A DNA stretch of 64,000 nucleotides, from contig JABMCL010001896.1 in assembly GCA_018857735.1 (NCBI GenBank), positions 401,001 to 465,000 on the forward strand. Reading direction: 5' to 3'. Origin of the DNA: Alviniconcha marisindica (Eukaryota; Mollusca; Gastropoda; Provannidae). Both the position numbers and the translations under genes were made by a program. Of the stretch, positions 23,494 through 34,933 are shown in pieces (within the stretch, counting starts at the first letter, position 1; each line of letters begins with the position of its first letter). The notes under the pieces were generated by a model. It did not search any database. It was not told the origin of the DNA and worked only from the letters and a program-made list of their open reading frames with translations.

Positions 23494-23502
23494 AGACGAC
23501 CG
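23494..23502 (+). CDS. Micro-exon, 9 nt
   Basis: Flanked by 'aaatgtttccag' and the donor 'gtaagcat'. Split codon ending AG, then Thr-Thr, leaving G. Symmetric phase 1. The polypyrimidine tract is short, so confidence is lower. Confidence 0.6.
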
Positions 23503-24280
23503 GTAAGCATATTTTTTATATTAAAAAAAAGAAGTGTTACAACAGTTATGTTAGAAAATGCATTTTTGTGCAACTGCATGTATTGCCGTGTGTGTGTTTA
23601 TGCATGTGTGTGGGCGCGCGCGGGCGTGTGTGTGTGCTAAAAAAAAAAAATGCTACCGGGGGGGCCAGACACCAGCACCTCAAAATGTATGCGACCTCTT
23701 CAGCTGATAATTAGTTCAGTATGGGTCAAATGGCCATATTGTTTAACGGCGTATTTGTCCTCTAGTACAAGACAAGTTTTGCATTCTCTTGGTAATTGGT
23801 CTGGAACTGTCTTTTAAAATGAAAACGTAGGAGATGTACCTGTGCAAGGTCATCATTACCAGGTGCAATGATGCTGGTGACCTTTTGGTATGACTATGTT
23901 GGTTACACTTCCTGTGCATTTATATAATTACTTAGAAATATTTATGTTCTTGTTTCCATTATCAGTAATATATATATTTTTTAAATGCTTGCTATTGTTT
24001 TGTTTGGTATTCTTGTCATTTCAATGGTTTCAGGATTATTATTTTTATGTGACATTTGTCTGTCCATGAGATTTATTAACCTGTGAAGTACTTACCAGTT
24101 TTCAGACTTTTCATGAAAGTCTCGGGTTATTTTGTTAAAAACAAAATACTGATACGATATTCTGTTCGTTTTTGTTGTTGTTTTGTTTTTGTTTTGTTTT
24201 GTTCCAACAAACTTGAGTTAGTTTTTGTTTTTTTAATTGTAATTGCATGACGCACCTTGAGTCTTCGTAATGGTGAACAT

Positions 24281-24380
24281 GCATTTCAACAACTTTACTC
24301 TGTCTTGGAGATTATTTAAAGGGGAAGCAACATTTCAACAACTTTACTCTGTCTTGGAGATTATTTAAAGGGGAAGCAAA
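24281..24380. repeat. 50-bp tandem duplication
   Basis: 'catttcaacaactttactct' to 'ttaaaggggaagcaa' occurs twice in a row. The rest of 23640-24560 shows nothing recognisable. Confidence 0.9.
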
Positions 24381-24639
24381 CCAAAGCTTTAGAGCCTATC
24401 GATAGGAATGGAATAGAATATAAGCACTCAGTGGTTTTTCATTCAGTTTCTGATCTGATTTATTAAAAATCAGTGCTGACAAGTCACGAAAATGCGACCG
24501 TGTGTGCCACCATTTTGTGCCAAGCAGTTTGTGTCCGTGATGTCATGAACCTACATGACATTCTGAAGTGATGTGTGGCGAAAGTATCAGATACATCACG
24601 AGCCAACCTTTTTCTGTTCTTTGCTGGCAAAGAGTGAAT

Positions 24640-25085
24640 CGGCATGGCTGCACCCAAACTTCAAGCATTAGTTTACGACATCCTTCAACCACTGCCGTAT
24701 TTAGTTACGCCATAGGTCCCAGAAAACTGTCAGCTAACGAGCAGTTTTTTGTTGGTGTTCAAACAGTAGTAAGTTTGTTACAAACAACTCAAATTACATC
24801 AGACGTTTGTTTTATGTTGCCATGTTGCTTACGCCAGCTCAAATAAAACAAAAATCGTTTGAATTGAGACGGAACTTCTTCTTTTTACCCGGGGTGGATG
24901 CGGCTCATGTTTACTTGCGTGATTGGATGCTAGGTTGCTTCCACAGCCTTTCGGAGGGCGCTGACCGCGTCGGTGGACAGCTGCGCGGAGATAAAGAGTG
25001 CCCATTCAGTGGCGTAACCAAATCTGGCAGAGTTTGGAGGAAGGTGCCGGAAAACGATGATCGGAATGTGGGCAGCACCCAGAGC
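24640..25085. repeat. Dispersed repeat (pair with 43715-44155)
   Basis: High similarity over about 430 bp, with shared 'gtatttagttacgccatag', 'gctaacgagcagttttttgt' and 'gacagctgcgcggagataaa'. No known protein is recognised in any frame, although several frames are open for 70-90 codons. Confidence 0.85.
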
Positions 25086-25846
25086 TGAGGAGTCCAGAAC
25101 TGTAGGAAAACGAACAAACCAACAAAAAACCAACAACAACAAACCGAAAAACGTGCTTTTGTATAAATTAGAACAACCAAATGAACATGCAGATGAAAAT
25201 ATTTGTGCATTTTCAGGGTTTTTTTCAGGCCAACTTGCATCTTCTGTTGGGTTCCCCTTTAACTGAAACGTAACGTGCTTTATGCCACGTTAATCTCTAT
25301 TTAACGTTGCATGGTGCTAACCTTTTGTTGGGGGGGGGGGGGGGGGAGAAGTTACTTACCATAGCTGTTTCAGTGACCATGACCGAATTTCAGTCACAAC
25401 TACACTCAAGCTCTAAAGTTAAGCCACTTTTTGAAATGATGTACAGATGTTCAAACCTTCATCAGCATACATTTACAAAACCATTACAGGTCAAAAGTGA
25501 GTCTTTGTAATGATCAGTATTGTGCCATTTGACCAGCTGAGTAGGCTGGGGGTGGGGGGGGGGGGGGGGGAAAAAGAGGAAAATTAACTTTGTGAGTTTT
25601 TCCAAATATTTTCAACGTAATAACTGAATGTCAAACTGCGTGGTGGTGGTAGCCTACCCGTATGAAACATCAGACACAGCTCTTGTGAAACGTCACAATC
25701 TGAAATTTAGTGAGGCCCAGAGCGCGTCTCAGTAGACTAGCACAAGCCCAGCAAGAAAGACCCGAGTCGCCGAATAATAATAATAATAATGAATACTTAG
25801 AACGCCTAACTCGCACAGGGCCTAAGCGCTTACACGTTCTCTACAA

Positions 25847-25852
25847 ATACAC

Positions 25853-25902
<50 letters not shown>

Positions 25903-25935
25903 AAACACACACACACCCCACCACTCACACACACA

Positions 25936-25987
<52 letters not shown>
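25847..25987. repeat. (CA)n microsatellite, interrupted
   Basis: About 140 bp of CA repeats. The His/Thr and Val/Cys frames across it are not genes. Confidence 0.97.
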
Positions 25988-25988
<1 letters not shown>

Positions 25989-26091
25989 GCGCCAGTCGCA
26001 TATCAGGGCAATGAAGGCGTAAGGCAGGTCTTTGTTGTTGTGTTTGTGTGACGTCTTTCGAGTGCAAATTAGTTCCCCAGTAAACATGCTA

Positions 26092-26600
26092 GATCCGATT
26101 CGCATCCGGTCCGGATAAGCTGGGAAGCTTTGGCCAGAAGTGGGCCGGATGATTCTTGCACATTGGCTTGCTTCCAGACCGGATCCGTTTGGCGAAAACC
26201 TGACACAATCAGCCAGAACTAAATCGGATCCGGGCTGGTTTTGCACAATATTATCCGGGACGTCTGTGGAAGAACGGAACCGAGTCTGAAAGTAGGAAAC
26301 TGGTAGCGGGACGGTTGCGTCCTGCCAGAAACCGGGCCCGATGATCCTGCCCACCAGCTTGCTTCCAGACCAGATGTGTTTGGCCAGACCCTGTCCAGAC
26401 CATCCAGATCAGATCCGGGTCAGTTTTGCGCAGTATGATCCATGCCTTCCTTTGAAAAAAAAAGAAAAAGGAACCGAATCGGATGCGGGAAGTTGGATCT
26501 GGCATATACGATCCGGGCCGATTCTGGCTGCACGCTGGCCGTAAAGGCCATAACTGGCCGTAACCAGAATGCTTCCGGATCAGATCCAGCATGTTTACTT
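26092..26600. repeat. Two-unit dispersed repeat (pair with 61355-61655)
   Basis: Two units of about 250 bp containing 'ccagaagtgggcc', 'gattcttgcac', 'ggcttgcttccagacc' and 'ggttttgcacaat'; the same order is seen near 61355. Confidence 0.8.
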
Positions 26601-27196
26601 GGATCCTTGAGGTCAAAGTGTAGAAGAAAAACAACAAAAACAAGCAATTAATTGTTGAGGCGTTATATTTAGATTTGGAAGACCTTAAACAGAGTCAATC
26701 TGACAGAAGAGGGGAAAGAAAAAGAGGGTGGGGGGATGGGAGCTGGGGGGGGGGGGGGGGGGGGGGGAGCTACTCCCTTCGGAAAGAGCCTATTGGGTGC
26801 ATTGGTCCACCCCGGAGCCGACTCTGATTTTTGGCTACAATGCCAAGCAGAGAGCAGAGGGATTATCAGAAATCTGATCCTGGTGGCGACCATTATTGTT
26901 CGTTGATTCTTGTGAAACACGTTAAACTGTGCGATATCAGGACTGTTTTCTATCAGGACTTTCATGACATGGTCCTGCGATTTTTGTCACTGTGAGCATT
27001 CATAGTATTTTGACCAGTAATGGTTTTTCTCTTGCACAAATCTGGAACTCTCTCTCTTGCTCTTTAATCACAGCCCTTGCCTTCATTATTACCCCGCCCC
27101 CCCCCCCCCCCCCCCCTCCAATCCCCCGTCCTTCTCAGCCGTGTGTGTATGAGCTGGTGCGCGTGCACTCTTTATTGGCATTGTGTGCGTGCGATC

Positions 27197-27197
<1 letters not shown>

Positions 27198-27241
<44 letters not shown>

Positions 27242-27290
27242 CGCGTGCGCGCGCGTGTGTGTGTGTGTGTACGCGCGCGCGCGTGTGCGA
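27198..27290. repeat. (GT)n with CG-rich stretches
   Basis: Alternating purine/pyrimidine GT and GC tract. A SINE-like tail 'gtaaagcactttgag' plus (ATT)n follows at 27395-27455. From 27460 to 29040 I see no gene. Confidence 0.9.
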
Positions 27291-29061
27291 GCGATCTTGT
27301 GTACTTGTGTTTTTGCCATGCTTTGTATGAAAATGTTAATTTTCATATGTTTTGTACGCTTGTATATTTGCGCATTGTATGTTTTTTCTTTAATTGTAAA
27401 GCACTTTGAGTTTCTGAAAGTGCTCTGTAAGTTCCTTGATTATTATTATTATTATTGTTAGAGACCTAAGGGTTTTCAAACTGCATTTTGGAGCGAAGTA
27501 CTGTGCTCCAGCACTCAGACAGTTTTAACCATACTGATTTATTTCAGCCACATAGACATCTTCAAGGCCGTCCATGTGGGTCACATTAATCGATCAAAGA
27601 TTGGCAACGCATTCATTAGTGAAATTGTGACTGTATTCGTCACCCATACTTGCACATTTTATTTTTATTTTTTCCGGTGTTCGACTTTTTTTGAACGCCC
27701 AAATAAACACACATACATAAGCAAACAAACAAAAAAGTATATTTAATATATTTTGGCAATGCTGAGGTTATTCATGAACTTCTACACGTACAACTTTTTT
27801 ACTTTTGCACCTTTGGTGCAGTAGATGCCATTAAGAACATATGTAGTACGTATTAAGAATGTAAGACACGTATTGACTAAATCAATCAATGTGCGCATAT
27901 TTTTACTTGTTATTTTGTTCTGAGCACAAACAATGAAAAAAATTACATTTGGTTTCAAGAATTTGAAATACAGGCGTTTCTTAATGTACTTCATTTTTAC
28001 AAAAACGAAGCTTAGAATTATTTTTTTATACCGGGGAACAAATTAAAGCAAAGCGCCTGTCCTGGCATGAACCTGTCGGACAGCTTTGTGACGTCCGTCT
28101 GCACGAGAATGAGGTCTATGCTACAAAATCACAGGCTATTTTAGTTCTTGTTTTCATCCATTTGTCTTTTATTTTCCGGGAAACGGGAGGATTTATGCCA
28201 CAGTTACCGACAGTTTGCATCTCAGGTCATCTGTTTTGGTTGGCATTATCACTAGTCCATTGACCTCTAGCTCAGTGGACATGACCCAGTCTAGATCTAG
28301 GCCTATCGCACTTTTTGATCCCACTGCCAGTTTGTAAGTATTAGATCTATGAGAGAAAATCTAAGCTACTGTTGTCATCTTTTTATTACATAATTTTGAA
28401 GTGTGAGCGACAAAACGAATTATTTCATTGAAACAAAGTTCTTTTGACAGATGGTTTACAGCGTGGGGAAAATAAAGTATGGTGAGCGGTTTGGTTCATT
28501 TTGTCGCATTTTTAAAAACAAAATCGTACTCTGATTTTATATATGTATATATATATAAGATCATCTTGGACGATGGAAAGGGACTTGAAACAGCTTTCTA
28601 GAGGGCTTCATGGCATAAATCGTGCTCTTTATAAAAAAAATTTTTTTAAGGGAAACGCAACGCATTTCAAGACAAAACAAAGGCACAAACAAGAAAATGA
28701 AATGTTCCTTATTTTGTATCCAAGACAACCTGTTTTGTTGTTGTTGTTTTCTGGTTTGTTGTTGTTTATTTTTTCTTTTCTTTGATGGACCACCCGGCAC
28801 TGCGGGATTGGTTACACAACATGTCTACTTTGCCTTTGCATATGAAAGTACTCAGACACGCACAGCAGCTTCAACATCTGCTTAGGAAGCGTTGACCTGC
28901 TGACATCGTCGCAGGCAAAGCAAATTACACACAAAGTTCTTCAGGCGCCAACCTGAACCTGAGCTTGACAAATGCCAGAGTGAAATCAGACACATAGGTG
29001 CTATTGTCTTTGCTGAACTATAGTTGTTTACATTTTGAAGATTTCAGAGGTCAGATAGAAT

Positions 29062-29860
29062 GTGTCAGTCTTTAGCATGCCATACTTTGGCCAGCTGTAT
29101 TCTTCCCGCCTGAAAGATGTGGGGCGAACAGAAGCTTATGTGCACACCTCAAGGTTGCGTGCGGAAACCTTAGCAGCTGGGTCTGACCTTGTTTCAATAC
29201 ATCGTGGCAAAGAAGTGGTTCTTGTGTTTAACAAAGACACTGGAATAGTGAATGCAATACAGAATCTGATGTGCTTCAACAGTTCTGAGGTCGAAAGTGT
29301 TCCTAGGGAAATTTAAAATAAAAAATGAAAAAGAAGAATTCAAGGTGGATCAGTTCCACCAATTTTAAAACATTAATAAGTTTCATACTGACTGGACCGT
29401 ATATGACAAAGCAATCAGAAGCCAAGCAATTGTCATAAAAAAATAAGGCTGCGCTGTTAATTTCACAATCGATTGCCTTCCACAGTATGAAGTTACCAAA
29501 GCAGTCATCAATTCAGAGACACAAAAGAGACAAGAAACTCCCTTTCCCATTTTTGTGGGCTTAAAAACCCACGCTAAAACCAGAAAGAGATGACTTGCTG
29601 ATGCCATTTTCAGTTTTAGGGTATTCGTCCGAGCGTTTCCAACTCAGGTGCTTACAACTTCAACCTGACGCAGCACACACAAATTATGTGGAAATTTTGA
29701 CCCGAGCATTGCTGTGCCAGCAAACGTGTTAAACAGATTTCAGAGCAGCTGTGGTCAACAACATAGACAACAACCCCTCCTCCACAACAGCAAATGACTG
29801 TTTTCACGGCACAAGTGTGTCCTTAGCTCGGCTGGTGGAAAAATGTGGATGCTGTCAAAA
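29062..29860 (+). pseudogene. Degenerate multicopy ORF of unknown function
   Basis: Coding-like pieces in changing plus frames: 'YVHTSRLRAETLAAGSDLV' near 29130, 'FVGLKTHAKTRKR' near 29555, and 'NNIDNNPSSTTANDCFHGT' near 29760. I recall very similar motifs in large families of uncharacterised, probably element-encoded proteins in invertebrate genomes; this is recognition from memory only. Stops and frameshifts separate the pieces. The copy lies in the 7.2-kb intron before the micro-exon at 30756. Confidence 0.55.
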
Positions 29861-29944
29861 TCTGTAGATACGAGCACAAGGAAACTGGCGTATCTGCCTG
29901 CTGATTACACACGCGTTCGTCCAGTGCCCAGCCCGCCATCAGAA

Positions 29945-30700
29945 CAGTTTTATAGTTTTAAACTGTAGTTTTGGTGATGCTGTCAGTACGTGTATGTGAC
30001 CTAATTACATTGCTAATTATAGCCAAAGGCGGTCCGTGCAAAGATGCCTATGTACCTGAAAATTTTCAGATAGGATCATAGTCCATGTATGCAAAACATG
30101 CTTTTTAATTCCATTTTGCACTATGCAACTGATATTGTGATCATAAGTTCTCCCTTAAATGGGGATCAGTTGTGTGGATACGTTGACGTAACGTGACCTA
30201 ATTACAGTAATCACTGTTGCAGACAACAGATAAAGGTATCCTGAGATCAGGGGCATCTTTCAGGCCGAAAGTGTTCCCAGAGGAGCATTGCATCTGCCCA
30301 AAGTTCATGCTTTAATTTCAAAACAATTTCACTAACAGATTTTAATAGTCCTGGGATTACAAATTTGTATTTTCCATGACCTAATTGCAGATATTGTTAT
30401 TGCCTCAGGGAATCCAAGTGCCTAAATGGACCAGACAGATCTTTCTAGAGCATAGTGCTTGTGTGAAAGATCACAATTGATTACCAACAAACAAACAAAC
30501 AAAGTTTTAAACTGTAGTTTTCGGTGATTCTGTCAGTACGTCTAGGTGATCTAATTACATTGCTAATTATAGCCAAAGGAGGTTAGTGCAAAGATGTCTA
30601 TGTGCCTGAAAATGTTTAGATAGGATCATAATACATGTGTGCAAAACAGCATGGCGTCACTCCATTTTGCAGTAAACACCTGATTTTTGGACCTTAGGAG
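29945..30700. repeat. Direct repeat pair, about 190 bp
   Basis: 'ttttaaactgtagttttggt' to 'ccattttgca' at 29950-30125 recurs at 30505-30672 in the same orientation. Confidence 0.85.
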
Positions 30701-30755
30701 CTCCACTATAATCCAGTGTCCATGCTATAATGATTCTTCCGTTTTCTTTTTTCAG

Positions 30756-30779
30756 CGAAAAGCCAAGCCATTTACTCCG
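30756..30779 (+). CDS. Micro-exon, 24 nt
   Basis: Flanked by 'ttccgttttcttttttcag' and the donor 'gtaagtgc', the same donor as the signal-peptide exon. Split codon ending CG, then Lys-Ser-Gln-Ala-Ile-Tyr-Ser, leaving G. Symmetric phase 1. Confidence 0.8.
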
Positions 30780-31317
30780 GTAAGTGCACGACTGACCTGA
30801 CATTTTGTGCGTAATATACATTTGTGAAAAGAATTATGCATGTGTGCGTGCGTGTGTGGGTGTGTGTGCGCATGCATGTGTGTGTGTGTTTTGTCTATGG
30901 GTTCTTTGTATAATGATGAAACTACCATATATAACTTGATTAGGGGAAACAGGGGGTGAACGGTATATTGTAAAGGATCGATGCATGTTGTTTCGAAAAC
31001 AAAAACAAATGTTGTTTCGAAAACAAAAACAAACTATTTTCTTCTGTTACCTGTACGTAAAACTGAGCCCCGTGTGTTCTGTCAGTGACAGCAGACACTG
31101 GGGTGATGTCGAACCGAACTGCAGGACTGACTGAGTGAAAAGAAGCATCAGTGATGCTGACAACTTATCAAAAATCAAATCAGCGGTAGCTGGTGTGTTT
31201 TTTGTTTTTCGTTTTGTTACTACATATGCTCTTTTTCATCCCTTCCAAGCGCTCGACGAGTTATTTTCGATTCGCGTCTGAGAAGAATAGTTCCTATAGC
31301 ATACTCTTTCGCAATGA

Positions 31318-31556
31318 TTAACCCATTCGCTGCCCCCAGGACGTCATATGACGTCACTGAAAAAATGTCTTCTGTGTACTTCTAGGACGTCGTAATTAAG
31401 ACTTCATGCTTGACTAGTTTAAGTTTTCACATATTCTCACGCCATACAAAGTTCCTCAAGCAGATATTTTAGTCTGTTCAGCCTTTTCTGGAGAGTGATC
31501 TCGGGAGGAAACTGCACCAGTGATACAGTTTGTCGTGTCGGCAGTGAAAGGGTTAA
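31318..31556. mobile_element. piggyBac-type MITE, 239 bp
   Basis: The ends are 'ttaacccattcgctgcc' and, in reverse complement, 'ttaaccctttcactgcc' (15 of 17 match). TTAA at both borders is the expected target-site duplication. There is no coding capacity. It lies in the last intron of the micro-exon gene. Confidence 0.85.
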
Positions 31557-31699
31557 ATCAGCTCTCACAACCTGAAACAGAACGCCCGAAACGACTGAGC
31601 AATCCACTCACTCCTTTCTGTGGCGTATATATATATTTCCTTTTAAGGTGAGTATTGGGCATTCACAGTTTTTTGTTTTGTTTTGGTGTGTGTTTTCAG

Positions 31700-31770
31700 G
31701 TGGACTACCTTCGTATCCATTTGTTGTTGTAGCTGCGATCCTCGCTGCTGTGCTGGTTGTCATCGGATAG
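31700..31770 (+). CDS. Micro-exon gene: last coding exon, hydrophobic C-terminus
   Basis: Acceptor 'tgtgtgttttcag' ends at 31699. In phase 1 it reads Gly-Gly-Leu-Pro-Ser-Tyr-Pro-Phe, then about 15 hydrophobic residues (VVVAAILAAVLVVIG), and stops at TAG 31768-31770. The tail ends directly at the stop with no cytoplasmic residues. Small residues (Ser-Gly-Gly) precede a short spacer. This is the pattern of a GPI-anchor attachment signal; a single-pass membrane anchor is the alternative. The phase fits all upstream exons. Confidence 0.75.
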
Positions 31771-31936
31771 GCACAAGTGTGGGTGCTGGTGGGGATGGGC
31801 GGGCAGTCGATTTAGGGTGCATAAAAACAATAAGGGAGGGTGAGGTGTGTGGGATGGAGATGGTCGACTGGGAAGGAAGGTCAGGAAAGTTATATAGGAC
31901 GGAAGTGAGGAAATATTGGTTGAACTTTGGGAAAGG

Positions 31937-31968
31937 GGTTGGGGGGGGGGGGGGGGGGGAGGGGTCAT

Positions 31969-32017
<49 letters not shown>
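31937..32017. repeat. Poly-G run and (CA)n array
   Basis: G-run at 31939-31959, then (CA)n at 31971-32017, within the predicted 3' UTR or just downstream. No polyadenylation signal is certain here. Confidence 0.95.
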
Positions 32018-32019
<2 letters not shown>

Positions 32020-32584
32020 GGGCTGGTGGGTGAGAAGGTCGGGGTGGTGGGGTGGGGGGTGGGGAACTGAAATAAGTGGGAAGTCATTATATTCGGTACT
32101 GTCAGGAGCAGAGGGGATTTGTGGACAATGTGGTTTAAATGGTGTTGACTGCATGGGTGTATACCAAATTTTATGGAAAGCATAGAGAAAGGGATTTTAA
32201 CTGAAAATCTTTAACAACAAAAAACAAACAAAACAAAAACTCCTTCCACAGGCGCTTGGGGAAAATTTGAACAAAATGATGTAAAGAGGTTAAGATGTCT
32301 GGCAGCTAATTCCACTTTTTTTTTCTTTCTCCCTCCCTCTATGTCAAACAGTGGTCGGAGAGTACAAATATAGCAAAAGAGAAGGTTGTTACACAAGCAA
32401 GCAAAAAATTACAAAAGAATATTTATTTATTTTTTATATATATAAAGAATTTAATAATGTGTGACTACATTGCCCATGTGAGTAGCGACAGGATTGCATT
32501 TGATTGATCCAGTTTGATAACTGGGTTTGCGTGAGCAGAGAAGATTTGTTTTGGGTGTGGAATCAAAGACATTCAGGGGTTCTT

Positions 32585-32965
32585 GGAATGATGAGTACGG
32601 TTGGGGAGACCGGGTGCGAGTGGTAGACCTGGTCAGTGGTTTTGGGTGGGTGGGTAAGGTTCGGGTTTGGTGTGAGTGGTAGACCGGTTAGTGGTTTTGG
32701 ATGGGTGGGTAAGGTTCGGGTTGGGTGCGAGTGGTAGACCTGGTTAGTGGTTTTGGATGGGTGGGTAAGGTTTGGGTTGGGTGTGAGTGGTAGACCGTTT
32801 AGTGGTTTTGGGTGGGTGAATAATGTTTGGGTTGGGTGTGAATGGTAGACCGGTTAGTGGTTTCAGTTGGGTGGGTGAGTAAATATTTGGTTAGGGTATG
32901 GGAATTAGATTTGGTTAGGGTATGGGAATTAGATCGGTTAGCAGCTGACTTTGGATGGGTGGGTT
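32585..32965. repeat. Minisatellite, about 61 bp, 5-6 copies
   Basis: The unit contains 'gagtggtagacc', 'ggttagtggttttgg' and 'tgggtgggtaagg'. Confidence 0.9.
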
Positions 32966-33019
32966 AGGTCAGGTTGATTGGTGAAAGGGAGACAGCTTCA
33001 CCATGGAGACTGCGGATAT

Positions 33020-33604
33020 GAATGGTTGCATCCAAAGGCTGCAACGTCGGAACAACCACCAGCATCACTGACAACCACTGCTGCCACTTCATCACCACAG
33101 CAAGCAGCCTCCATTTTCTGCAACTGCAGCAGCAGCAGCAACAGTCGCAGGCAGCGTTGTACAGTCAGCAGTGTTGTCAAGAACAGGTATAGCGGCATCA
33201 ACAGCAGCCCACACCATGCAGTCAACAGCGTTATCAGCAACCAACATATCACCAGCGACATTAACAAACACTGCGGCAACTCCAATGTCGGCTGTAGCAT
33301 CCTCGTAACAACAGCCGTTGCTGCTGCAAATCTACGACAATAGTGCAGTGACCACCGCACAGCAACGTCCAACATCTACTGTGCACAGCTGCCAGTATTT
33401 TCATTGCATCTTGCAGCAGGTGATCAAACAACCGATGCAGTAACAAAAGAGTCTGACTGAGGGGGGAACTGGAACACACGCCTCCCCCACCTCACCCATC
33501 CATCCCAGTTTTGTTTTCTAACCCCAGCAGCATCACCATGCCATGCTCACTGCAGCAAAAGATTCAGCTGCAGCATCAGCAGCGAGAGCTGCAGTATCAG
33601 AAAT

Positions 33605-33639
<35 letters not shown>

Positions 33640-33650
33640 TACTCGTGAAA
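33020..33650. repeat. CAG/CAA-rich imperfect trinucleotide region
   Basis: Scattered 'cagcag', 'caacaa' and 'catcac' codon-like repeats, with a pure (CAG)9-10 at 33606-33635. Several frames stay open because of the 3-bp period. No conserved domain is seen. Nothing else is recognised between 33660 and 34270. Confidence 0.8.
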
Positions 33651-34277
33651 AAACAGCGAATTCATTAGTGGACAGGGGAGGTGAGAATTAGTCATTATTT
33701 TGTGCAGTGAAGTAGGAACAGTGGGAACTGGTTGCGGGACTTTTAAAATGGCCTAGCAAATCCCCATCTTTAGATCACTTCTTCACCCGCCTTCTTAGGT
33801 TGGTGAATCTACCCGGCTTGCATTATGTTTGATAAAAAATATATTTCTTTCCATCACAGTTGTGTAGGCAAATTGCAACTCGTGATGTATTCTTACTTCT
33901 TTTCTTCTTCTTCTCTCGCTCTCTTTCTCACTCTCTCTCTCTTTGTTTCTTGTTTTAGTATTTTTGGTTTGGTTTGGATTGGTTAATAAAAGAGTTTTTA
34001 GCTTGGACAACTGAAGAGCAGTATTTTCTAAACTCTAATCTGTGCTGTTTACAATAGTCATTGTGTTTGTCCCTAATGTTTTAAATCTTGGAAGTGCATT
34101 CCTTTTTAGGGGGGCGCTTTCTTCTTATTTTGACTTGCACGAGTCAGTGTAACGATCACTGTTGGGTTGGCTGGCAGTAATTACGTTGCCTAGCTCACAA
34201 ATATACCACTGATGTTGCGATTTGCATGTATTCAAGGGAGATAACTGACCTGTTTCTGATTAGACCTGCGCTTTAGT

Positions 34278-34320
34278 AAGTAAGTTGGGTGTTTTACGCC
34301 CAGTCACCAGTGCTTTAACA
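34278..34320 (-). repeat. SINE-like tail, minus orientation
   Basis: 'gtaagtaagttgggtgttttacgcccagtcacc' is the reverse of the 23272 motif. Confidence 0.7.
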
Positions 34321-34673
34321 TCGGCATTTTTTATTAGAAGCTGTTCGAGTGGGGTCTTTCAAACTTTGCTGAATTACAACCCTGCTTCAGAGTCCTAACA
34401 GGTTTGATGACCTTGATCTCCTTTCAAGGTCACAGGTGTGTTGGAAACCTAAGCTGCAAATTGTGCATTTTCAGATTCTTCTACATACAATAAAAGGATC
34501 GTGCACAATATGCTTTGTGTAAATGTGTGATGCTATTGCGTATTTAATGGAGACAGTTAAACTGTTTCTGTTCAGTTTTCTTTCTCTGCTTTTCCATTTG
34601 AATGCGAGTCATCTGAGCGCATTTGCTCTTGTTTTTACACAAACTGCACATTAGACCAGCATACCTTGTTTAC

Positions 34674-34933
34674 TTACAGCCCATAGATTCACCTGTGTGG
34701 GCATAGTTACAGCCCATAGATTCACTTGTGTGGGCATAGTTACAGCCCATAGATTCACCTGTGTGGGCATAGTTACAGCCCATAGATTCACCTGTGTGGG
34801 CATAGTTACAGCCCATAGATTCACCTGTGTGGGCATAGTTAGAACCCACAGATTCACCAATGTGGGCATAGTTACAGCCTATCGATTCAAGTGTGTGGGC
34901 ATAGCTACAGCCATAGTGTCACCTGTGTGGGTG
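34674..34933. repeat. 33-bp minisatellite, about 8 copies
   Basis: Unit 'cccatagattcacctgtgtg' plus 'ggcatagttacag'. The period is a multiple of three, so long ORFs on both strands are artefacts. From 34940 to 36900 I see no gene; a G-run of 18 lies at 35724. Confidence 0.95.

Noticed and set aside
25205..25262. Strong acceptor-like 'ggtttttttcag' in the long intron
   Set aside because: No donor follows within a micro-exon distance, and the frame closes quickly.
25485..25510. 7-nt 'gtcaaaa' between 'ccattacag' and 'gtgagt'
   Set aside because: Not a multiple of three and no pyrimidine tract.
28316..28340. Possible 3-nt exon TTT between 'cccactgccag' and 'gtaagtatt'
   Set aside because: Symmetric by length, but the pyrimidine tract is weak and no cassette homology supports it.
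34674..34933. CRISPR-like regular repeats
   Set aside because: Direct tandem units with no unique spacers, in a eukaryotic intron-rich context.
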